Source of the DNA: Miniphocaeibacter sp012841535
GTDB taxonomy: Bacteria > Bacillota > Clostridia > Tissierellales > Peptoniphilaceae
Assembly: GCF_049274025.1 (NCBI RefSeq)
Contig: NZ_JBASRV010000068.1
Reading direction: 5' to 3' (one strand)
DNA: 50,912 bases
In this document: positions 45,491-50,912 of the stretch, one piece after another
How positions within the stretch are numbered: position 1 is the stretch's first letter
Layout of the letters: each line of letters opens with the position of its first letter
Position numbers and translations under genes: made by a program
The notes under the pieces: model-generated
The model's input: the letters and a program-made list of their open reading frames with translations, nothing else
What the model was told of the DNA's origin: nothing
The model's database searches: none

Positions 45491-45690
45491 TAGTATAGTA
45501 AATATTTCGACAACTTATGGATTAATAGTTTTAGTATAAGAATAAAATATAAGCCTAATTATTACTTAAGTGAACTAAGGAAAAAAAATCTTGTAAAAAT
45601 TATATATAACTAGAATATAACTTTCTTTTCACTAGGCTTTAACTTGTTGATAAACTAAGTATATGGTATAATTATTTATAATTTCATATT
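45491..45690 (+). other. Gap before the serS leader
   Basis: About 200 bp, A/T-rich, without a gene. It contains the serS promoter near its end and an interrupted inverted repeat (AAGCCTA and AGTGAA at 45551-45574 against TTCACTAGGCTT at 45628-45639) of uncertain meaning, possibly the operon end of the sugar transporter. Confidence 0.4.
45644..45672 (+). promoter_or_regulatory. Promoter of the serS T-box transcript
   Basis: TTGTTG, 17 bp, then TATAAT preceded by TGG (extended -10). It would start transcription about 10-20 nt before the T-box stem I. Confidence 0.7.
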
Positions 45691-45873
45691 AGCGATGAAA
45701 GGAAGTAGTATATAATTTTTCAAGCATAGAGAGTTTGCGGCTGGTGTAAGCAAATATTGAATATTATAGAATCCGTCCTGGAGCTAAAGGCCTATAAGTG
45801 ACGATATTTTATCGTAATTAGGGTGGCAACGCGGGTATTACTCGTCCCTTTTATTAAGGGATGAGTTTTTTTA
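45691..45873 (+). ncRNA. T-box riboswitch, serine (UCC specifier)
   Basis: Leader RNA that senses uncharged tRNA-Ser and prevents premature termination. The stem I AGAGAG motif is at 45728-45733 and the following CGGCTGGTGTAAG matches the AG-bulge/distal-loop region. The specifier loop reads GAA-TCC-G, placing codon UCC (Ser) at 45772-45774. Stem III is ACGATA/TATCGT at 45801-45815. The T-box core AGGGTGGCAACGCGGG is at 45820-45835; its TGGC can pair with a GCCA 3' end, as expected for tRNA-Ser with discriminator G. The terminator follows: ACTCGTCCCTT paired with AAGGGATGAGT, then T7. It controls serS. Confidence 0.93.
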
Positions 45874-45980
45874 TTTTATAATAAAATTATACCTGTAATA
45901 AAAGAATAATTAACTAGTAGATTTTCTTAAATCTATATTTTATAGTAGTGGCGTGGCTATTTAAAATACAAGGAGGAATT

Positions 45981-47255
45981 ATGTTAGATATTAGAAGATT
46001 AAGAGCAGACAAAGAGGGAGTTTTAAAAGCTTTAGAAAAAAGACATGGGGATTTTCCGATAGATAAACTTTTAGAAGTTGATGAAAAAAGAAGAAACACC
46101 ATTAAACAAGTTGAAGAAATGAAGGCTGAGCAAAACAAAATCTCTAAACAGGTTCCAGTATTGAAAAAAGAAGGAAAAGATACTACAGAAGTTTTTGCTC
46201 AAATGAAGGAATTATCAAATAAAGTTAAGGAATTAGATGAAGAAGTAAGAAAATATGATGATGAAATATATAATTATTTAGCAAATATTCCTAACACTCC
46301 AGCTGATGAAGTACCAGAAGGAGAAGATGATTCAGACAATGTTGAAATCAGAAAATGGGGAGAACCTACTAAATTTGATTTTGAACCTAAAGCCCATTGG
46401 GATTTAGGAGTGGATTTAGATATATTGGACTTTGAAAGAGGAACTAAAATTTCAGGTTCAAGATTTTCTGTATTTAAAGGTTTAGGAGCAAGACTTGAAA
46501 GATCAATAATAAACTTTATGCTTGATTTACATACGATAGATCAAACATATGAAGAAGTTTGGGTTCCTGTAATGATGAATAGAAGAGCCATGTTTGGAAC
46601 AGGACAATTACCAAAATTTGAAGAGGATATGTTCTATGTTCCACAAAAAGATCTTTTCTTAGCACCAACAGCAGAAGTACCAGTTACAAATTTATTTATG
46701 GATGAGATAATTGATGGAGCAAGATTGCCTATTCATTATACTGCTTATTCACCTTGTTTTAGAGCAGAAGCAGGTTCAGCAGGAAGAGATACAAGGGGAT
46801 TAATTAGAAACCATCAATTTGATAAGGTGGAGTTAGTTAAATTTACAGATCAGGAAACAAGTTTTGATGAATTGGAAAAATTAACAAATGATGCTGAAGA
46901 AGTACTACAAAAATTAAATATACCTTATAGAGTAGTAATATTATCTTCAGGGGATTTAGGATTTTCTTCTGCAAAAACTTACGATATAGAAGTTTGGATG
47001 CCAAGCTACAATAGATATGTAGAAATTTCTTCATGTAGTAACTTCTTGGACTTCCAAGCAAGAAGAGCAAATATAAAATATAGGGATGAAAATGGAAAAG
47101 TTAAATTTGCTCATACTTTAAATGGTTCAGGTTTAGCAGTAGGAAGAACATTAGCTGCCATACTTGAAAACTGTCAAAATGCTGATGGTACAATAACAAT
47201 TCCAGAAGTTTTAAGACCTTATATGAATGGTGTAGAAAAAATAGAAAAGAAATAG
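45981..47255 (+). CDS. serS: Seryl-tRNA synthetase
   Basis: Class II synthetase charging tRNA-Ser (and tRNA-Sec where present), 424 aa. The N-terminal 110 residues form the tRNA-binding coiled-coil arm (EMKAEQNKISKQVPVLKKEG region). Class II motif 2 lies in FRAEAGSAGRDTRGLIRNHQF and motif 3 in GSGLAVGRTLAAILEN. The start is the ATG 3 nt after AAGGAGGA; an in-frame GTG 33 bp earlier would add residues absent from the family. It lies 108 bp after the T-box terminator and is regulated by it. Confidence 0.97.
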   Translation: MLDIRRLRADKEGVLKALEKRHGDFPIDKLLEVDEKRRNTIKQVEEMKAEQNKISKQVPVLKKEGKDTTEVFAQMKELSNKVKELDEEVRKYDDEIYNYLANIPNTPADEVPEGEDDSDNVEIRKWGEPTKFDFEPKAHWDLGVDLDILDFERGTKISGSRFSVFKGLGARLERSIINFMLDLHTIDQTYEEVWVPVMMNRRAMFGTGQLPKFEEDMFYVPQKDLFLAPTAEVPVTNLFMDEIIDGARLPIHYTAYSPCFRAEAGSAGRDTRGLIRNHQFDKVELVKFTDQETSFDELEKLTNDAEEVLQKLNIPYRVVILSSGDLGFSSAKTYDIEVWMPSYNRYVEISSCSNFLDFQARRANIKYRDENGKVKFAHTLNGSGLAVGRTLAAILENCQNADGTITIPEVLRPYMNGVEKIEKK

Positions 47256-47264
47256 TATTTAATT

Positions 47265-47293
47265 AATAGGGTAGATTATAGGTCTATCCTATT
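47265..47293 (+). terminator. Hairpin after serS
   Basis: AATAGGGTAGA and TCTATCCTATT pair at 10 of 11 positions with a 7-nt loop. The following sequence is only moderately T-rich, so it may be a weak terminator. Confidence 0.55.
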
Positions 47294-47432
47294 AATTTGT
47301 TTAAAAACCAATTATAATAAAGTTAGGGAAATTTTGTATATTATAATTTTAAAAATATTTTTCTAATATTACAATATGCTAACAAAGTTTAATATACATT
47401 TTCTTTATTGTATAATAACTATGAGGTGGGAT

Positions 47433-48623
47433 ATGAAAAAGAAAAAACAACTATTTGCTTTTATTTTGACACTTGTATTAATTTTTTCAAATATATCATT
47501 TGCAGCAATACCAGGTTTTGAAGATTCTACTAAGGGTTACATAATTGCTGAATTTGATAGTGATACAATAATTTCATCTTATAATGAAGATGAGGTAGTA
47601 TCTATTGCTAGTATTACAAAACTTATGACATATATTTTAACAAAGGAAGCAATAGAAAAAGGAAGCTTAAATTTAACCGATTCTATTACGGTAACAGAAG
47701 ATATTGCTGCTATTGGAGGCTCTTCACTATCCCTAGCGACAGATCAAAGTGTAACAATAGAACAATTGTTAAAGGGTTTAATAATTGTTTCTGGCAATGA
47801 TGCGGCCTATGCATTAGCAAAAACCGTTGGAGGCTCTGAAGAAGAATTTACTAGGTCCATGAATGAAAAAGCTAAAGAAATAGGCTTGGAAAAAGCTAAT
47901 TTTGTTAACGCATCAGGACTTCCAGATTCAAATACAAAGGAAGAAAACACAATGACAGTAAGAGATGTTTATAGACTGTCTAGGTATGTTTTAGAAACCT
48001 ACCCTGAAATTTTAGAGCTTACATCAACAAAAGTTTTAGAAATTCCTGAATTACAAGTAAGTAAACAAAGTACAATACCACTACTAGGAGAAATTGCAGG
48101 GATAGATGGATTAAAAACAGGAACTACAGACGCAGCGGGCTATTGTTTAGTTTCTACATTTAAACCAATTTCCAACGAAACATTAAAAGAACATAGATTT
48201 ATTTCTATTTTAATGGGAGCTAACTCCAATGATGATAGAAGAAACATTGCTGAAATTATATTCAACTATATAAATGGAAATTATGTATATGGTAAAGTAG
48301 TAGATGAAAATGAAGTTTATAGAGAATTAAAAATTAATAGCATAGATTCAGGAGTAGTAGAAGTTTATCCTAAGCAAACTAGAGATATTTTATATGATAA
48401 AACTGAAGGACTGACTATAACAGGAGATATAAATATAGAGGTAACTGGACCTTTAAAATCAGGGGATAAGGTTGGAGTATTGTCAATTAGGGGAAATGAT
48501 GGTAAAGTATATGATGTTGATTTAATTGTCAAAGAGGATTATAATAAAGCAGGGTTTGGTACAAGAGTGAAAAGAATGTTTTCAGATATTTATGAAAATA
48601 CAAGATTGTATTTAAACTTTTAA
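47433..48623 (+). CDS. D-alanyl-D-alanine carboxypeptidase (DacF-like, S11)
   Basis: Low-molecular-weight penicillin-binding protein that trims the terminal D-Ala of peptidoglycan stem peptides. A signal peptide (1-24, cut after SFA) exports it. The catalytic triad of motifs is complete: S60-I-T-K63, S120-G-N122 and K228-T-G230. A C-terminal beta domain (about 285-375) precedes a basic/amphipathic end that may bind the membrane. It is 396 aa from the ATG preceded by GAGGTGGG. An in-frame ATG 57 bp earlier would spoil the signal peptide and is rejected. A tRNA gene starts 8 nt after its stop. Confidence 0.93.
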   Translation: MKKKKQLFAFILTLVLIFSNISFAAIPGFEDSTKGYIIAEFDSDTIISSYNEDEVVSIASITKLMTYILTKEAIEKGSLNLTDSITVTEDIAAIGGSSLSLATDQSVTIEQLLKGLIIVSGNDAAYALAKTVGGSEEEFTRSMNEKAKEIGLEKANFVNASGLPDSNTKEENTMTVRDVYRLSRYVLETYPEILELTSTKVLEIPELQVSKQSTIPLLGEIAGIDGLKTGTTDAAGYCLVSTFKPISNETLKEHRFISILMGANSNDDRRNIAEIIFNYINGNYVYGKVVDENEVYRELKINSIDSGVVEVYPKQTRDILYDKTEGLTITGDINIEVTGPLKSGDKVGVLSIRGNDGKVYDVDLIVKEDYNKAGFGTRVKRMFSDIYENTRLYLNF

Positions 48624-48631
48624 ATCAATAT

Positions 48632-48707
48632 GCCCCCATAATTAAGCTGGATATAATACTCCCCTCCTAAGGGAGATTCACTGGTTCGAGTCCGGTTGGG
48701 GGTGCCA
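48632..48707 (+). tRNA. tRNA-Arg (anticodon CCT)
   Basis: A 76-nt cloverleaf with encoded CCA. Acceptor GCCCCCA pairs with TGGGGGT (one G-T wobble). The D-stem is ATTA/TAAT with GG in its loop; the anticodon stem is CTCCC/GGGAG with loop CTCCTAA, giving anticodon CCT (reads AGG). The T-stem ACTGG/CCGGT carries loop TTCGAGT. Invariant T8, A14, G18-G19, A21, T33, TTCGA and C61 are in place; A20 and C35 fit arginine identity. The A/T-only D-stem is unusually weak. It has no separate promoter that I can see and is followed by a terminator, so it may be processed from the dacF-like transcript. Confidence 0.92.
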
Positions 48708-48708
48708 T

Positions 48709-48740
48709 AAAGTCGAAAATCTTAAAGATTTTCGACTTTT
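48709..48740 (+). terminator. Terminator after tRNA-Arg
   Basis: AAAGTCGAAAATCTT and its complement form a long perfect stem (about 14 bp with a tight A-rich loop), with a T4 tail. It starts 2 nt after the CCA end. Confidence 0.88.
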
Positions 48741-48813
48741 AATTTTATTAATAGAATTTATTGGGTAAAAATTTAATGTACGTATATATATAATTAATCT
48801 ATAGGAGGATAAA

Positions 48814-49362
48814 ATGAAAAAATTAGGAATATTTGTTGGAAGTTTAAGAGAAGGATCTTATTCAAAGAAAACTGCAAAAGTAATTGCGAAACAATTAGAA
48901 AATGATTTTGAAGTATCTTTTATAAATATAAGAAACTTGCAATTTTATGACGAAGATTTGGAACAAGAGGGAAAAGTACCTGCTGAATGGACTAAGTTTA
49001 GAGATGAAGTAAAGGAAATGGATGCATTTTTATTTGTAACTCCAGAGTATAACCGATCTGTACCAGCTGTATTAAAAAATGCTTTAGATGTTGGATCTAG
49101 ACCTTATGGTTCTAGTGTTTGGGATGGTAAACCAGGGGCTATAGTTTCTACTTCAACAGGTGCTATTGGAGGTTTTGGAGCTAATCATCATTTAAGACAA
49201 AGTATGACATTTTTAAATGTATATATGATGCAACAACCAGAAATATATTTAGGAGATTCAGGGGCTTGTTTTAATGATGAAGGTCAGGTTGTTGAAAGAA
49301 CTGAAAAATATTTAAATAAATTTTCCCAAGCTTTTAAAACTTGGGTTAATAAGTTTAATTAA
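48814..49362 (+). CDS. NADPH-dependent FMN reductase family protein
   Basis: Flavodoxin-fold NAD(P)H:FMN oxidoreductase or quinone reductase, 182 aa. The FMN phosphate loop GSLREGSYSKK is at 9-19 and the flavin-contact motif TPEYNRSVPAVLKNALD near 78-94. The GKPGAIVSTSTGAIGGFGA segment that follows completes the fold. ATAGGAGG stands about 9 nt before the ATG. It stands alone with its own terminator. Likely roles are quinone or azo-compound reduction or redox stress defence; the substrate is not fixed by sequence. Confidence 0.92.
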   Translation: MKKLGIFVGSLREGSYSKKTAKVIAKQLENDFEVSFINIRNLQFYDEDLEQEGKVPAEWTKFRDEVKEMDAFLFVTPEYNRSVPAVLKNALDVGSRPYGSSVWDGKPGAIVSTSTGAIGGFGANHHLRQSMTFLNVYMMQQPEIYLGDSGACFNDEGQVVERTEKYLNKFSQAFKTWVNKFN

Positions 49363-49387
49363 TAAAATAAGGAATTAGTTGTTGAAT

Positions 49388-49420
49388 CCCCTTGTCAAAT
49401 AGTAGGACAAGGGGGTTTTT
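49388..49420 (+). terminator. Terminator after the FMN reductase gene
   Basis: CCCCTTGTC and GACAAGGGG form a G/C-rich 9-bp stem with a 9-nt loop, then G and T5. The following gap to the next gene is A/T-rich and holds only that gene's promoter. Confidence 0.9.
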
Positions 49421-49606
49421 ATGTAAAATATAGTTAGAATTTAAAAAAAATGAAAATTTAAAAAGAACTATGAAATAAATTCAATATTATAAATTTTTGA
49501 TTTATAAGTTGGATATTGTATAACTTTGAAATAATAAGAACATATAAACAACATAAGTTCTTAACATAATATCTATGCATTGGTATATTATCAATTAAAT
49601 ATATCT

Positions 49607-49635
49607 TTGAAAAAAATTGTAGTATATTCTATACT
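49607..49635 (+). promoter_or_regulatory. Promoter of the surface-protein gene
   Basis: TTGAAA, exactly 17 bp, then TATACT, about 36 bp before the ATG. Both boxes are near consensus. Confidence 0.65.
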
Positions 49636-49670
49636 TAAAACAATATGAGTAAGTACAGAGGTGATAGAAA

Positions 49671-50912
49671 ATGAAGAGAAAGGCATTTGTTCTTGTATCT
49701 ATTTTAATATGTTCTATATTTTTAAATTTTACATATGCAAATGCTAATGGGCTTAATGAAAATTCTAGGAAAATTCTTAAAGAAGGAAAATGGAAAAATT
49801 CTAAATGGGAATATTATGATAATGGAGAAATCGTTTTTTATTTAGGAGCTCTTTCAACTGTTGAAGAAGCGCCTTGGAATAATGGTGATTTAAATAAAGA
49901 TGATATTAGAATTATAAATTTTTCAGCTAAATCAAAAGCTCCGATAGATATGTCATATTTATTTAGTGGTTTTGAAAACTTAAAAGAAATAAACAATTTA
50001 AAAAATTTAGATGTAAAAGAAACCACTAATATGTCTCATTTATTTGATGGAGTTAAGGTTAAGGAAATAGATATTTCTAGGTGGAAAACTGGATATTTAA
50101 AGGATACTTCTTATATGTTTTCCAATATAAAGAATATTGAAAAGCTAGATGTATCAAATCTTCATACTAATAATGTTACTAATATGAGCTATATGTTTGC
50201 TGATTCTAATTTTGAAGAAATAGACTTATCTAATTTTAATACAGGTAAAGTTAAAGACCTCAATAATATTTTTCTGAATACTCCTTATTTAAATAAATTA
50301 GTACTAGGAACAACCTTTAGATTTAAAGGTAATACAGGGTTAGAAAAAGGAATAAATCCTTACACTGATAGTTGGAAAGGATTGGAAAAAGAATTTTTAT
50401 ATCCATCAACAGAGGAATTCATAAAAAAATATGATGGAAATAAACCTGATACATATTGTAGAGTTTTAGAAAAATATAAGGTTGAGTTTAATAATAGTTT
50501 TGGTAAGATTTTAGATAGTCAAGAAGTTGAATATGGTAGTAAATTAAATAAAATTGAAAACCCTGAAAGAGAAGGTTATAAATTTACATATTGGTCAACA
50601 GATAAAGAAGGTGTTAATGAATTTGATTTTGAAACACCTATAAGTAAAAATACTACTTTATATGCCCAATGGGAAAAGGGCATGGATGTATATAAAGTTA
50701 CCTATGATGGTAATGGAGCTACATCAGGAGAAGTTCCTACTGATAACATCGATTATGGTCATGGAAGTCTTGTTACAGTAAAGGGAAACATAGGTAATTT
50801 AGTAAGAAATGATTATATATTTGATGGTTGGGCTAAGGATCCATTGGGAAATGATACAGTAGAAGATACTTTCATAATAACAGAAGATACAACTCTTTAT
50901 GCTCAATGGGTT
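49671..50912 (+). CDS. BspA/InlB-repeat surface protein (partial, 3' end missing)
   Basis: The first 414 codons, open to the window edge. A signal peptide (about 1-25, MKRKAFVLVSILICSIF start) is followed by DUF285/BspA-type leucine-rich units at about 95-210, with repeated phrases such as DVSNLHTNNVTNMSYMF and DLSNFNTGKVKDLNNIF. Then come two InlB B-repeat (Flg_new) modules, about 270-335 and 341-414, each closing with TLYAQW. Such proteins are secreted or wall-linked and bind host or neighbouring-cell ligands in several anaerobes. An anchor (LPXTG, choline- or SLH-type) would lie beyond the window. AGAGGTGAT precedes the ATG. Confidence 0.88.
   Translation, partial: MKRKAFVLVSILICSIFLNFTYANANGLNENSRKILKEGKWKNSKWEYYDNGEIVFYLGALSTVEEAPWNNGDLNKDDIRIINFSAKSKAPIDMSYLFSGFENLKEINNLKNLDVKETTNMSHLFDGVKVKEIDISRWKTGYLKDTSYMFSNIKNIEKLDVSNLHTNNVTNMSYMFADSNFEEIDLSNFNTGKVKDLNNIFLNTPYLNKLVLGTTFRFKGNTGLEKGINPYTDSWKGLEKEFLYPSTEEFIKKYDGNKPDTYCRVLEKYKVEFNNSFGKILDSQEVEYGSKLNKIENPEREGYKFTYWSTDKEGVNEFDFETPISKNTTLYAQWEKGMDVYKVTYDGNGATSGEVPTDNIDYGHGSLVTVKGNIGNLVRNDYIFDGWAKDPLGNDTVEDTFIITEDTTLYAQWV

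Noticed and set aside
45551..45639. Interrupted inverted repeat between the TIM-barrel gene and the serS promoter
   Set aside because: The arms are short and broken by an 11-nt insertion, with a long A/T-rich loop and no T-run. It may be fortuitous in such sequence.
45948..45980. GTG start extending serS upstream
   Set aside because: The ATG at 45981 has AAGGAGGA and the conserved MLDIRRLR beginning; the upstream codons are leader sequence.
49838..50026. 62-codon minus-strand frame in the surface-protein gene
   Set aside because: It is antisense to the clear signal-peptide and repeat protein frame, with no support of its own.
1..50912. CRISPR arrays, insertion sequences, prophage genes or an integrase near the tRNA
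   Set aside because: I looked for regularly spaced repeats, transposase motifs, terminal repeats and phage-like genes and found none. The tRNA has no duplicated 3' end nearby that would mark an integration site.

Overview
The window is a strongly A/T-rich, mostly co-directional stretch of bacterial chromosome. It has Firmicute-type Shine-Dalgarno sequences (AGGAGG/AAGGAG), frequent TTG and GTG starts, a T-box leader, U-tract intrinsic terminators and an ECF transporter module. Ferritin, rubredoxin, formate-tetrahydrofolate ligase and lipobox binding proteins suggest a fermentative anaerobe of the Clostridia/Tissierellia type, possibly Peptoniphilaceae-like. That placement is inferred from gene content and protein style, not from a database search.

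Layout. 1-3.8 kb: a ribosome-assembly and NAD operon (obgE, yhbY, nadD, yqeK, rsfS, ridA). 3.8-8.7 kb: a very A/T-rich putative envelope-glycopolymer group (YfhO membrane protein, FemAB/BioF2-like acyltransferase, a GNAT remnant, PIG-L deacetylase). 8.7-12 kb: an inverted S41-like protein lacking its catalytic serine, a degenerate ferritin paralogue beside an intact ferritin, engB, and a rubredoxin gene on the minus strand. 12-16.7 kb: an HATPase protein, typA, fhs and a YerC-type regulator. 16.7-24.3 kb: a maltodextrin operon (binding protein, small membrane protein, permease with a large N-terminal extension, second permease, ATPase, malQ) preceded by a 44-nt near-perfect palindrome. 24.2-31.7 kb: rpoB-rpoC, with the promoter built into the malQ terminator. 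31.7-37 kb: TIGR01440 protein, ecfA1-ecfA2-ecfT-truA, an alpha/beta hydrolase and an unknown membrane protein. 37-40.1 kb: an amino-acid ABC transporter (receptor-permease fusion plus ATPase) and a HAD phosphatase. 40.5-45.5 kb: a second CUT1 sugar ABC operon ending in a TIM-barrel epimerase-like protein. 45.6-48.7 kb: serS under a serine T-box, a D,D-carboxypeptidase, and tRNA-Arg(CCT) tucked 8 nt behind it. 48.8 kb to the end: an FMN reductase and the first 414 codons of a BspA/InlB-repeat surface protein that runs off the window.

Most of the window is core metabolism and information processing joined to nutrient uptake. I saw no phage, transposase, CRISPR array or recognisable defence system. 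The least ordinary items are the ferritin pair, the catalytically altered S41 protein, the MalF extension, the palindrome before malE, and the tight packing of regulatory signals (terminator/promoter overlaps and hairpins behind both sugar-binding-protein genes). None of these amounts to a demonstrated new system.
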